64,000 nt of DNA from Hyphomicrobium sp. CS1BSMeth3 (GCF_900117415.1 NZ_FPEI01000004.1:372001-436000), one strand, 5' to 3'; positions 46,438 to 55,432 are shown, numbered from the stretch's first letter. Notes: generated by a model from the sequence alone, not told the origin. Made by a program: numbers and translations.

Positions 46438-47583
46438 CTAGACGACGTCTCTCTCGCGCAGTCTCGCGATCTCGTCGTCGTTGAGACCGAATTCGGCTAG
46501 GATCTCATTCGTATCCTGACCGGGCGCTGGTGCCGCGCGCTCGACGCGACACGTGAAGTCGCTCATCTTCACCGGAAATGCAAAGCTCGTCGCGCCGGCA
46601 TCGTCCTTCATTACTGTGCCGCGAGCAACGAACTGCGGATGTTCCAGGGCCTCGGCGAGCGTGAGGACCGGCTCGGCACATGCCTCGCTTGCCGCGAGGC
46701 GCTTTTGCCAATAGGCGAACGGTTGGCGAGCGAATGCTGCTTCCAGAGCCAAGCGGACAGGGGCACCCGGTGTGCCCACGGCAGCGTGCTGATCCTTGAG
46801 GTCGGGGCGCTCGATGATGTCGCACAGAGCATCCCAGAATGGCTTTTCCTGCGTAGCCACCGAGATGAAGCGGCCGTCAGAGGTGGCATAGAGGCCGTAG
46901 CGCGCATTGCCACCTGTGTGTGTTCCGCAGCCGCGACCGCGCGGCGTTGCGCCTTCATTGTATGACGCGAGCGCAAGAACGTTATGCGCCAGGACACCAT
47001 CCGACATGGAGACATCGACAAAACGGCCCTGCCCGGTGCGCTGCGCGTCGACGATGGCCGCCAGAATTCCCACGGTAGCTGTCAATGTGCCGCCCAGAAT
47101 ATCTCCGAGCAAAAAGCTCGACAGCGCCGGGGGCGCATCCGGATTGCCGGTCTCATCGACGATGCCGGCAAGACTGCAGTAGTTGAGGTCGTGGCCGGGC
47201 ACGTCGCGATAGGGACCATCCTGGCCGTAACCGGTGATGGCGCAGTAGACCAGTCGAGCATTCTCGGATGCCAGCGCGTCATAGCCCACGCCAAGCCTCG
47301 CCATGACGCCAGGACGAAATCCTTCGACGACAACGTCGGCCGCGCGAGCCATCCGCTTGAAAAGCTCAACACCTTCGGGTTTTTTTAGATCCAAGCAGAG
47401 CGCGCGCTTGTTCCGATTCACCAGATTGCGGATCGCCGGACGAACGTAATCGCCGCGTCCTTGGTCCTCAATCTTGATGACGTCCGCACCGAGATCCCCG
47501 AGATGCTGGGCACAGAGAGGGCCCGGCAGCAGACGCGTCAAATCAAGAACGCGAAGTCCCGACAACGGCTTGGGTCGCGCCAT
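46438..47583 (-). CDS. CaiB/BaiF CoA-transferase (alpha-methylacyl-CoA racemase-like)
   Basis: A 381-residue family III protein. It opens GLRVLDLTRLLPGPLCAQHLG, the pattern of the alpha-methylacyl-CoA racemase (AMACR)-like branch, with probable catalytic Asp in FLLGDILGGTL and DVSMSDGVLAHN. It might racemise or CoA-transfer a 2-methyl acyl-CoA. It lies 12 bp after the GntR gene and forms a two-gene unit with it, separated from the main carboxylase operon by 260 bp. Confidence 0.9.
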   Translation of the reverse strand: MARPKPLSGLRVLDLTRLLPGPLCAQHLGDLGADVIKIEDQGRGDYVRPAIRNLVNRNKRALCLDLKKPEGVELFKRMARAADVVVEGFRPGVMARLGVGYDALASENARLVYCAITGYGQDGPYRDVPGHDLNYCSLAGIVDETGNPDAPPALSSFLLGDILGGTLTATVGILAAIVDAQRTGQGRFVDVSMSDGVLAHNVLALASYNEGATPRGRGCGTHTGGNARYGLYATSDGRFISVATQEKPFWDALCDIIERPDLKDQHAAVGTPGAPVRLALEAAFARQPFAYWQKRLAASEACAEPVLTLAEALEHPQFVARGTVMKDDAGATSFAFPVKMSDFTCRVERAAPAPGQDTNEILAEFGLNDDEIARLRERDVV

Positions 47584-47595
47584 GGCAACAGCGTC

Positions 47596-48315
47596 CTAAA
47601 ATACGAAGTGCTTGTAGCGCTGAAGATCCTGAATAGCGCTGCGTATGTTCGCGCGCTTGAGGCGCTCGGCTTCGGCGGCATCTCCTCGGCGCATTGCTGC
47701 CAGGACCTGACGGTGCTCCTTCAGTCCTTTTTCCGCGCGGCCGGGAAGTATCATGACGCGGCGCATGATCACGCGCGTCTTCTCGTAGATACTGTCCAGC
47801 ATTCCACTCAGGACTTGGTTTTGTGCGGCATCGATAATGCGCCTGCGCATCTCGGCATATGCCTGTGCGTAAGTCTCGATATCGCGCTTCTGAAGCAGAT
47901 CGTCCATCGGCTTGCCGAAGGAGCGGACCAGATCCTCCCAGCTCTCGGGCGGTGAATTCTCGGTCGCAAGCCTTACGCAAAGTCCTTCAAGAACTTCGCG
48001 GACATCATAAATTGCAAAGACTTGCGCAATGTCGAAGCGAGTGACGATGGCGCCGCGATTGGGAATCCGTTCGACCAGTCCGCGCATCTCGAGCGCGCCG
48101 AGTACTTCGCGGATGCGGGCCCGCGAAACGCCAAACTCGCTGCTCAGCTCCTGTTCGAGCAGCTTCGCGCCCGGGGGAATCGAATGCGAAGCGATCCGCT
48201 CTCGCAGCGCCTCTTCGACCCCATCACCATTCCGGCGCCCGCGGCCCTGCAACTGTGCAGGCTCGGAGGTCTTGGAGCGCCGGGCGCCCGTCGCCGCTCG
48301 ACTGGACTTTGCCAT
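47596..48315 (-). CDS. GntR family transcriptional regulator (FCD domain)
   Basis: A 239-residue FadR/FCD-type regulator. The N-terminal winged helix (about 30-95) has FGVSRARIREVLGALEMRGLVERI and the helical FCD effector domain follows (about 100-235). ATG 48315 was chosen over the earlier in-frame methionine at 48462, whose upstream codons look non-coding. As the first gene of the island it probably controls the CaiB and carboxylase units; palindromes of GntR type lie before both. Confidence 0.87.
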   Translation of the reverse strand: MAKSSRAATGARRSKTSEPAQLQGRGRRNGDGVEEALRERIASHSIPPGAKLLEQELSSEFGVSRARIREVLGALEMRGLVERIPNRGAIVTRFDIAQVFAIYDVREVLEGLCVRLATENSPPESWEDLVRSFGKPMDDLLQKRDIETYAQAYAEMRRRIIDAAQNQVLSGMLDSIYEKTRVIMRRVMILPGRAEKGLKEHRQVLAAMRRGDAAEAERLKRANIRSAIQDLQRYKHFVF

Positions 48316-48519
48316 AGCGTGTAACTGCCGTTCTCTGCTCAACACTGCGCAATATACAAACTCAACGAGATTGGCGACACAATTGTTGAGCCGCCAATGC
48401 GGAAGGTCGCTGAAAATAGCGCTAGGGACGTTAACGGCTGCTATCGGGCGCCATCTGCGCATTGTTGGGCGCGTCGATACAGCTAACGCATAGCAACTTC
48501 CGCTTCATCTCTCTGAGGC

Positions 48520-48533
48520 GGTTGCCAGCAACC
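48520..48533. promoter_or_regulatory. Palindrome GGTTGC-CA-GCAACC between GntR and Lrp genes
   Basis: A perfect 14-bp palindrome with a 2-bp centre in the 296-bp spacer, 205 bp upstream of the GntR start and 80 bp past the Lrp stop. It shares the TTGC/GCAA core with the repeat at 46270-46288. Candidate binding site or terminator stem; no T-run follows. Confidence 0.35.
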
Positions 48534-48611
48534 AGCATCATGGGGAAAGGGCTACTTCGAGGCATTCCGGCCAGCGGTGAATTTAGCTGAAGTCGGGGTA
48601 CCAGCCGACAT

Positions 48612-49103
48612 TCACTTGCCGTCCGAACCGAAGTGTCCGAGTGGAAGTGGTGCGTCCGCCTTCAGCGATTGTATGGCGATGCTGCTGCGCACGTCGCGCA
48701 CGATGGGCAATTCCAGAAGTTTGCCGACAAGAAATTGCTGATAGCACTCCATGTCGGGCACCACGACCTCAAGAAAATAGTCCGCCTCTCCAGCCACGAG
48801 ATGGCATCCGACCACTTCGGGCATGGCGGTCACGGCGTGCTCGAAATCGAGCGCTCGCTCGTTGGCGTGCCGATCGATCTTCACCGCAAGGAAAACTGTG
48901 AGGCCGAGGCCAACACGGTTGCGATGGAGAACCGCGCGGTATCCAGCAATGACCCCTTCATCGGACAGCCGTCGCACCCGCCGCAGGCAGGGAGATGCGG
49001 AAAGTCCTACGCGGTCAGCCAACTCAATGTTGGATAGTCGCGCGTCCGCCTGCAATTCGGCGACGATGCGGCGATCTATATCGTCCAATGCAGGATTTGG
49101 CAT
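48612..49103 (-). CDS. Lrp/AsnC family transcriptional regulator
   Basis: A 163-residue Lrp-type protein. The N-terminal HTH (about 5-60; NIELADRVGLSASPCLRRVRRL) is followed by the RAM/ACT-like effector domain (about 70-150; EVVVPDMECYQQFL). ATG 49103 is used; a GTG one codon upstream is the alternative. It is divergent from the RidA-family gene, suggesting joint amino-acid-linked control (inference). Confidence 0.9.
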   Translation of the reverse strand: MPNPALDDIDRRIVAELQADARLSNIELADRVGLSASPCLRRVRRLSDEGVIAGYRAVLHRNRVGLGLTVFLAVKIDRHANERALDFEHAVTAMPEVVGCHLVAGEADYFLEVVVPDMECYQQFLVGKLLELPIVRDVRSSIAIQSLKADAPLPLGHFGSDGK

Positions 49104-49231
49104 CACTGCTCACATTTTCGGCCATCGGCGGCGACTTATTGCGTCAGAGCGCCCTACTATAGCGTAGTTCGCAAAGATCTGCCCGTAGATCATGAGGCAT
49201 AGTTCGTGCCGCCAAACCATGGAGCCGTCTC

Positions 49232-49645
49232 ATGCCAACCGATACCGCCATCGTCCGCTACCTGAATCCGTCCGCCCTCGAACGGCCGCCCGGCTACTCC
49301 CACGTCGTCGACGTGCGCGGCAACCGACTGGTCTTCATTGCCGGACAGGCCGGTGTTGATGCCACCGGTACGATCGTTGGCGCGGACAACGTGGAGGCGC
49401 AAGCCGAGCAGGCATTCCACAATCTGTCGGCGGCGTTGGAAAGCGTGGGATGCACTCCTGCAAATTTAGTGAAGCTGACCGTCTTCGTTCGCGACATGGG
49501 CCGGTTGGCGGACTACCGCCGTGCGCGCGACCGCTTCTTCAATTCGGTGACGCCGGCCGTCGCACCAGCGGTGACCTTGGTTGAGGTTTCGCGCCTCTAT
49601 TCGGAGCGCCTGCTCATCGAGATCGAGGCCGTGGCAGCGGCATAG
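49232..49645 (+). CDS. RidA family protein (enamine/imine deaminase)
   Basis: A 137-residue RidA/YjgF/YER057c-type protein that hydrolyses reactive enamine or imine intermediates of amino-acid metabolism. The family core LVFIAGQAGVDATG and VKLTVFVRDM are present, with the C-terminal LLIEIEAVA strand. It is divergent from the Lrp gene, with which it probably shares control. Confidence 0.9.
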   Translation: MPTDTAIVRYLNPSALERPPGYSHVVDVRGNRLVFIAGQAGVDATGTIVGADNVEAQAEQAFHNLSAALESVGCTPANLVKLTVFVRDMGRLADYRRARDRFFNSVTPAVAPAVTLVEVSRLYSERLLIEIEAVAAA

Positions 49646-49794
49646 CCAGTCGCGAACGGCGCAACGGCGGACAACATTGTTGCGACCGGTGCACATGGCG
49701 GCACCTTAGCCGGCTTCCTCATCGAACTATCGAATGAAGCCTCTCCCAGAAGTGCGATAGGCAAAAACGGTGCGCTACCATGCACAGCCCATCT

Positions 49795-50724
49795 TCAGTT
49801 CTTGGGCAGAGTCGCCGACGGGGCCACGGGCGCGGGGTTAACCACGCCATAGCGATCGGCCGTAAGATTGCCTGGATGGACGTAATTCGCCGGCCGCGCC
49901 CGTTCTGGCAGCATGGTGGCGTTCCAAGCCTCCCAATCGGCCTTCAGTCGATCGAAGACATCCTTCTCCCGATCCTTGAGATTGGCGCGCTCGCGTGGGT
50001 CTTTGACCACATCGAAGAGGAATTCGTTTCCGGCAATGCGCAGGTATTTCCAGTTGCCGTCGCGAGCGGCGCGTTGCGATCCGGCCTTGTAGCGCCAATA
50101 GAGCTTTCGTGGATAAGACGTGGCACCGCCAGTCAGAACCGGTCCCAGGTCTTCCCCGTCGGATGGATAAGCCGCGTCCGAAGAGGCACCAGCGGCGGCC
50201 AGCAGGGTCGGCAGCCAGTCGATCGTGGCCATCGCCTGATCGGAGACCGATCCCGCTGCGATCCGGCCGGGCCAGCGCACGATCGCCGGAATCCGAAGCC
50301 CTCCTTCCAGCAGCTCGTGCTTCATGCCCGAGAACGGCCAGGTATCTGAGAAGCGCTCGCCGCCATTGTCGCTGGTGAAGACCACGATGGTATTGCTTGC
50401 AAGGCCCGTCGCGTCGAGCGCCTGTAGCACTCGGCCGACATTGGCATCCAGGCTCTGCACCATGGCGGCATAAGTCCTCCGCGTGCCGCCGTCGCGGTGC
50501 AGGATGTTTCGGATGCGCCGCGACTCGGCCTCATCGTCCGGGCCCTCCCACGGCCAGTGCGGAGCCGTGAAGTGCAGGCTCAGGAGAGCCACGCAGCCGG
50601 GGCAGAGCGTCTGGAAGGCATGGATCAACACCGGTCGTCCGCGCAAGTCGGAGGGCAGCGTCGGCGTGTCAGTGTCGAACCAGTGGCCAACGACGATCTC
50701 CGGTGCGACAGACGACGACACCAT
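49795..50724 (-). pseudogene. Chimeric ORF: redoxin N-terminus joined to sulfatase C-terminal half
   Basis: A 309-codon open frame made of two unrelated families. Residues about 1-45 (EIVVGHWFDTDTP, LRGRPVLIHAFQTLCPGCV) are the start of a peroxiredoxin/thioredoxin-like redoxin with its CPGC pair. From about residue 46 (ALLSLHFTAPHWPWEGPDDE) to the end it is the C-terminal half of a type I sulfatase (FTSDNGGERFSDTWPFSGMKHELLEGG). The sulfatase N-terminus, including the C/S-x-P-x-R formylglycine site, is missing, as is the rest of the redoxin. The junction is near 50590. It looks like a deletion fusion; a functional product is unlikely for sulfatase chemistry. It follows a frameshifted glutaredoxin-like gene on the same strand. 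Confidence 0.75.
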
Positions 50725-50781
50725 AACTCTCTACCCCTGGGATGCAGCGGGGGGCACTTCCAGCTCCGCGGAGCGAGATCA

Positions 50782-51016
50782 TCACAGCTGGGCGAGTTCG
50801 GCGCCGAAGTTGATGTGATAGGGGTGGCCGTCGATCACCAGGGGCCGGGACGGATTTCACGCCGGCCGCCTCGGCCTCTGCGATACGGCTCTTGTCGGTG
50901 CCGAGATGGACGATCTCGACCTCATAAGCCGCCGGATCGAGGGCGCCGGCCAGACGCTGCTCGGCGTCGACGCAGACGCTGCAGCCGGCATGGTAGAAGA
51001 TCGCTTTCTGCTTCAT
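50782..51016 (-). pseudogene. Glutaredoxin/thioredoxin-like protein, frameshifted
   Basis: ATG 51016 begins MKQKAIFYHAGCSVCVDAEQ, a thioredoxin-fold start with the redox pair CSVC. The frame is good to VKSVPA. One extra base in the G-run at 50841-50844 then shifts it; in the next frame the protein would finish LVIDGHPYHINFGAELAQL and stop at 50782. A length of about 77 residues and the ending fit an intact small redox protein, so this is either a recent single-base lesion or a sequencing error in a homopolymer. Confidence 0.7.
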
Positions 51017-51048
51017 GGCTAGTTTCCTTTCGATGAGATGCGGGAGGG

Positions 51049-51774
51049 TCATTTCTTGGTGATGACGCCCGGCAACGAGAGAGTGCCTGAGGCGACCTTG
51101 TAGGTTCCGGTGACGCACAAGAGTGGCACCTTGCCCTGCTCATGCACCTGCAGCTTGGCGGCAACCGCATCGAAATTGACGTTCTCGGCACCCTGCACAG
51201 GGACAGTGATCCTGATCGTCGCGCCCTTGATGAGCGGGCTCATGCCGGGGCTGTCGAGTGCGAGCGGCAGGCCCGGTGCGGTCGCCGGGAGCACGTCCTG
51301 GCCCGGCGAGACGTCGCGCACCTTGAGGCCACCACCGCACGCCTTGTCCTCGACCAGCACGACCCAATGCGAATGCCAATCGGCGCCGTCATTGTTCGGA
51401 TCGCCATCGCCGTTCTCATCGAACAGTGGCGTGTCGTCGAAATCCGGGTGGGCGGTGATCGCTAGTGCCAGAATGCCGGAACTTTTCTCGAAGCCAACAG
51501 CCGACGGATCGAGCTTGGTCGGCCAGACGTAGGCATCGACCTTGGAGCCCTGCAGCTTGCCGACCTTCTTAGGCTTCTGCGTGCCGGCGTTGCCGGCAAC
51601 CTCCATGATGAAGGTGGCGAGCCGCCCATCCGTGCTGGCCGACGCCTGCAGGATATCGAATGCTGCCGGAACGTTCGCATCGCGCTTGGCCCTGATGTCA
51701 TGCGCGAGAGCCAATTGAGAGGTGAGCGCCAGGCCGGCGGCAAGCGTCAGCGGAAGAGAGGTAGATTTCGACAT
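51049..51774 (-). CDS. Periplasmic protein with EF-hand-like loop, unknown function
   Basis: A 241-residue exported protein with a Sec signal peptide (about 1-25, cleaved after ALAHD or LAL-A). The mature part contains an acidic Ca-binding-like loop DENGDGDPNNDG followed by WHSHWVVLVEDK, and a likely disulfide pair (Cys near residues 158 and 224). GGGAG lies 8 bp before ATG 51774. It leads a gene run with the glutaredoxin-like and redoxin-like remnants and is divergent from the MarR gene. No known function. Confidence 0.75.
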   Translation of the reverse strand: MSKSTSLPLTLAAGLALTSQLALAHDIRAKRDANVPAAFDILQASASTDGRLATFIMEVAGNAGTQKPKKVGKLQGSKVDAYVWPTKLDPSAVGFEKSSGILALAITAHPDFDDTPLFDENGDGDPNNDGADWHSHWVVLVEDKACGGGLKVRDVSPGQDVLPATAPGLPLALDSPGMSPLIKGATIRITVPVQGAENVNFDAVAAKLQVHEQGKVPLLCVTGTYKVASGTLSLPGVITKK

Positions 51775-51806
51775 AACGGAATCTCCCGTGGATCGGTTGC
51801 AGAAAT

Positions 51807-51873
51807 GGTATCGACTAGCTATTAGTATGCGCGACCTAAGATCGCCGTCAACAGATAATATCGAGTCGCTACC
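51807..51873. promoter_or_regulatory. Inverted 12-bp boxes in the MarR divergent spacer
   Basis: GGTATCGACTAG at 51807-51818 and the inverted copy of GGTAGCGACTCG at 51862-51873 match at 10 of 12 bases. One lies 33 bp before the periplasmic-protein start, the other abuts the MarR ATG. A short ACTA/TAGT dyad (51814-51826) overlaps the first. Probable MarR operators. Confidence 0.5.
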
Positions 51874-52452
51874 ATGAATGCTTCGAGCCTTGCCCTCGAC
51901 GCCGCACACCTCATCGACCGGCTGGATCGGCTGGCGCGCAGCGGCGAGGCGACGGGGGACCTCAATCCAGCGCAATGGGAAGCTCTGCGCTTCATCGCGC
52001 GGGCCAACCGCTTCTCGCGGACGCCGGCGGCGCTGGCGGAGTACCTCGGCTCAACCCGCGGGACGGTTTCGCAGACGCTGATAGCGCTCGAGCAGAAGGG
52101 GCAGATCACGCGTCAGCCAAGTGCTCGTGATCGACGCTCGGTGATGCTTGCCCTGACGGCGGTTGGTGAACGGAGCTTGAAGGATGATCCGATCCTTGCT
52201 CTCGCCGCCGATCTTGCCGGGGCTGATCCGGAGAAGCTTTGCATCGTAGCCGAGACCCTGCGCCGGGCCCTCCAGGCCATGATCACGCGCAATGGCGGTC
52301 GCGCGTTCGGTGCCTGCTACGCTTGCCGCCACTTCAGTAAAGGCGGCAGCGCGCGTTGGCCGCACCACTGCCTGCTGCTCGACGAGCCTCTGTCGGAGGC
52401 CGACAGCCGTGCCATTTGTGTCGAACAAGAGCCGGCACTGCCTACCCTCTGA
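51874..52452 (+). CDS. MarR family regulator with Cys-rich C-terminal tail
   Basis: A 192-residue winged-helix regulator. The MarR domain occupies about residues 8-140 (STRGTVSQTLIALEQKGQI is the recognition helix region). The tail has four cysteines (GACYACRHF, HHCLLL and AICVEQ) with two His, not found in ordinary MarR proteins and suited to a metal or thiol sensor (inference). It is divergent from the periplasmic/redox gene run, its likely target. It starts at ATG 51874 with almost no ribosome-binding site, as an inverted box abuts the start. Confidence 0.85.
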   Translation: MNASSLALDAAHLIDRLDRLARSGEATGDLNPAQWEALRFIARANRFSRTPAALAEYLGSTRGTVSQTLIALEQKGQITRQPSARDRRSVMLALTAVGERSLKDDPILALAADLAGADPEKLCIVAETLRRALQAMITRNGGRAFGACYACRHFSKGGSARWPHHCLLLDEPLSEADSRAICVEQEPALPTL

Positions 52453-52731
52453 TGCTGTTGGCGAACGACATTGACCATCAATAGCACGTGCGAGCGCGGC
52501 CCGGGCAATCTGAGAGGATGCTCGTCAGCTAGTTCACTAGGCGTATGCGTTGAAGAAAGCGGAGATGCGTGGCTTCAGGAGCCGCTTGCGTGCCGACTGG
52601 CATCGCGCATCGATCGAGTATGCGATGCAGAACGTTGCCCTGGTGACGAAGGTCGACGCGGTGATTGCCGGCTTGGGCTGAGACGCGTTAGGGCTCGGGC
52701 GTCCAGCGGTACCGCCGGATGCGTGGCTGTC

Positions 52732-54030
52732 TCATTCGAGCACGGCCGGGATCGAGAGATAGCCGCGGAAGCGGGCGCGGCGACCGCGCAAGGGGAGACC
52801 GGCAAGACGGTAGCGCGGATAGCGGGCGAGGAACCGGCCGAGAGCGATCCGACCCTCGAGCCGCGCCACATTCATGCCGACGCACTGATGCGGACCGGAC
52901 GCGAAGGCGAGATGCCGGTTCGGATTGCGGCCGACATCGAGCCGGTCGGGATCGGGAAAGCGTTCGGGATCACGGTTGGCCGCCCCGATCAGCAGCGTGA
53001 TCGAGGTCCCGGCGGACAGCTCGATGCCGCCGATGGTAACCGGAGCCGTCGTCCTTCTGTTGCCGAGCTGGTTCGAGCTCTCGAAGCGTAAGAGCTCCTC
53101 GACGCAGGTGCGCAGGAGCGATGCATCCGCGGCGAGGCGCGCGCGCTCGTCCGGCCACTCCGTCAGCGCGACCAAGCCATTGCCTATGAGGTTCGTCGTC
53201 GTCTCGTGTCCGGCATTGAGAATGAAAATGCAATTTTGCAGGAGCTCGGCCTCGCTGAGCCTCACGCCATCGGCCTCGCCGAGAACAAGGCGCGTGAGGA
53301 CGTCCTTGTCCGGGTCCCCGGGTCGCAGCCTGCGTTGGCCGATCAGGCGCTCGAGATAGGAGAGGAACTCGCGCACCGCCCGATTGCCGCGCTCGAGCTG
53401 GTCCTTGCCCGGCGCCGGCTCCAGCGCTCCGAGAATGGCAAGCGACCAGTCGCGCAATGGGTCGCGCTCGTCGCGCGGCACATCGAGCATGTTGCCGATG
53501 ACTTCAATGGGAATGGCGGCAGCGAAGTCCCCGATCAGATCCACGCGGCCTTCTCGCGCCATCCGCGCTTGCATCGCATCGAGCAGGCGATCAACAAGCG
53601 CGACCACAGGCCCCTCCATATTGGCGATGGCGCGTGGCGTCAGGGCGCCGGCCATGATGCGACGGACCCGGGTGTGACGGGCGCCATCGTTGAAAACGAG
53701 GCTCGTGGTATGGTGATCGTAGAGCGGACTCTCTCCGAATTTCGGCCGGAACTCGACAGTCTTGTCCGACGAGTAGAGGGCAGTGTCCTTGTAGATCGCC
53801 TCGAGATCGACGTGCCGCGATATGAGCACGCTGCCTGAGGCCATCGCGCGCACCGGCGCGTACATGCGGAGCGCGTGGTAGACCGGATAGGGGTCATCAT
53901 GAAAGCCCGCGGGCAGATCGACAAGATCGAAGCTCGCGGCGATGTCGCGCGCTCGATCCTCGGGAAGGAGCCGCATCCCTTGCGGATTCAGAGGCCGGCT
54001 CCCGGGAAACGGCTGCATCGGCTGGCCCAT
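52732..54030 (-). CDS. Cytochrome P450
   Basis: A 432-residue soluble bacterial P450. The I-helix oxygen-binding motif AGHETTT lies near residue 265, ExxR is in EELLRFES, and the heme loop FASGPHQCVG has Cys383 as thiolate ligand. It hydroxylates an unknown organic substrate using external redox partners; none is encoded next door. ATG 54030 has CGAGGTG before it and is preferred over the GTG two codons upstream. Confidence 0.92.
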   Translation of the reverse strand: MGQPMQPFPGSRPLNPQGMRLLPEDRARDIAASFDLVDLPAGFHDDPYPVYHALRMYAPVRAMASGSVLISRHVDLEAIYKDTALYSSDKTVEFRPKFGESPLYDHHTTSLVFNDGARHTRVRRIMAGALTPRAIANMEGPVVALVDRLLDAMQARMAREGRVDLIGDFAAAIPIEVIGNMLDVPRDERDPLRDWSLAILGALEPAPGKDQLERGNRAVREFLSYLERLIGQRRLRPGDPDKDVLTRLVLGEADGVRLSEAELLQNCIFILNAGHETTTNLIGNGLVALTEWPDERARLAADASLLRTCVEELLRFESSNQLGNRRTTAPVTIGGIELSAGTSITLLIGAANRDPERFPDPDRLDVGRNPNRHLAFASGPHQCVGMNVARLEGRIALGRFLARYPRYRLAGLPLRGRRARFRGYLSIPAVLE

Positions 54031-54190
54031 CTTCACACCTCGACGACCTCGTCCGAACCCAATCAGCGAAAGCCCCCGCTCGGGGTGCGCAACATCCGCT
54101 CCTCACACGAAGGCAGAAACTAGCCGGGTGCAGCCGGCGTGTCGAACGGCTCACGATCTGTTTGGGCGCTCTTGGAAAGCGCCGGCGCGA

Positions 54191-55432
54191 CTACCAACTA
54201 CCGAACTGTGCGACGAGACCGCGCCAAAGCGCGTCCCGCTCGCTCGCAAGGCTTTCCTTTCCAACCGAGGCGTTTCGGGCGACCGCCGTGATGACGAGCA
54301 CGAGCTTCAATTCCGGGTCGACGAAGATCGATTGTCCATAGACACCAAGCAGAGCGAAGCGCCGCTTGCTGCCCGGATAGGTCCAGAACTGATAGCCGTA
54401 CCCAAAATAGGACGTCGCCTTGCGAGGCTGAAACGCTTCAGGATGCCGGCGCCAACTGGTCGCCTCGAGCAGGTAGTCCTTCGGGACGATCTGCTTGCCG
54501 TTCGCTGCACCATCCGCAGCCAGCAGGATGCCTAGGCGAGCATAGTCCCGAAGAACGGCATTGAAGCGGCCGCCGCCATTCTCGTAGCCGTCCGACCGCG
54601 TTGTGATCCAAGTGGCGTCGGCTTCCGCACCCATCGGCTGCCAGAGGCGCTCACTCAAATAGTCGCTGACCGAGCCACCGATAGCCGCCCGCAGCACCGC
54701 GACGAGCGCGACCGTCTCGGCGGATGAATACCTGAAGCGCGTCCCTTCCTTGGCCTCACGTTCATTGAACATGCGAAGAGCGGGAATAGTGCCTTCTTTG
54801 ACGCGCTTCACCCCAAGGCGCGTCAGATCGTCCTTGCCGTCATAGACCTCCCGGAACCTCACACCGGACGCCATGCGAAGAAGGTTCCGTATGGATGTCT
54901 CGCCGTACGCGGAACCCGCGAGCTGCGGTACGTACGTTGCAGCGTTGTCGTCCAGCGAGCGGATCTTCTTCTCTGCCAGAGCCATCCCGATAGCGAGGCT
55001 CACGATCGACTTCGCCATGGAATGAGAGACCAGACGGTGTTGAGGGGCGCGATCATACTGGTAGCGCTCGGCCAGGATCTCGCCGTCCTTGATGATCATA
55101 AGACCGGTGATGCGCTGGCGATCGAGAAAATCCTCGAGCGTCAGTGTCCGATCGTCGAATTTGTAGGTGATACGCGGGGGCTTCGCCGCCGATTTGAGAA
55201 TCGATGGAGCTGGCGACCTCTTCAACGTGTTGTGGGGAAATATCCGATCGAGATTGCTGAACGAGCCGACACGTACGCTTTCGTCCAGCGACCAGTTGCT
55301 GGCCTTGCCGATCGGATATCCTTTCTTCTTTCCGAGCAGCTCTTCATCCGGAGCCGCGCATAGCATCTGCGGCCAGAGAGCCACCAAAACCGCAACGGCC
55401 AGGAGCCGCCGCACGTGCAATGTCACCAGCAT
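54191..55432 (-). CDS. Serine hydrolase, beta-lactamase/penicillin-binding-like, secreted
   Basis: A 413-residue exported protein with a signal peptide (about 1-27, cleaved near CAA). The beta-lactamase family 6-type core has the SxxK catalytic pair Ser138-Lys141 (HSMAKS) and a YSS motif as the second catalytic element. Such proteins act as esterases or peptidases on periplasmic substrates. GGGGGG lies just before ATG 55432; longer in-frame extension upstream was rejected for lack of a signal peptide. Confidence 0.88.
   Translation of the reverse strand: MLVTLHVRRLLAVAVLVALWPQMLCAAPDEELLGKKKGYPIGKASNWSLDESVRVGSFSNLDRIFPHNTLKRSPAPSILKSAAKPPRITYKFDDRTLTLEDFLDRQRITGLMIIKDGEILAERYQYDRAPQHRLVSHSMAKSIVSLAIGMALAEKKIRSLDDNAATYVPQLAGSAYGETSIRNLLRMASGVRFREVYDGKDDLTRLGVKRVKEGTIPALRMFNEREAKEGTRFRYSSAETVALVAVLRAAIGGSVSDYLSERLWQPMGAEADATWITTRSDGYENGGGRFNAVLRDYARLGILLAADGAANGKQIVPKDYLLEATSWRRHPEAFQPRKATSYFGYGYQFWTYPGSKRRFALLGVYGQSIFVDPELKLVLVITAVARNASVGKESLASERDALWRGLVAQFGSW

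Noticed and set aside
52525-52681. Short frame ending in VDAVIAGLG before the P450 gene
   Set aside because: Starts only from TTG, no ribosome-binding site and no recognisable family; could be a fragment but cannot be supported.
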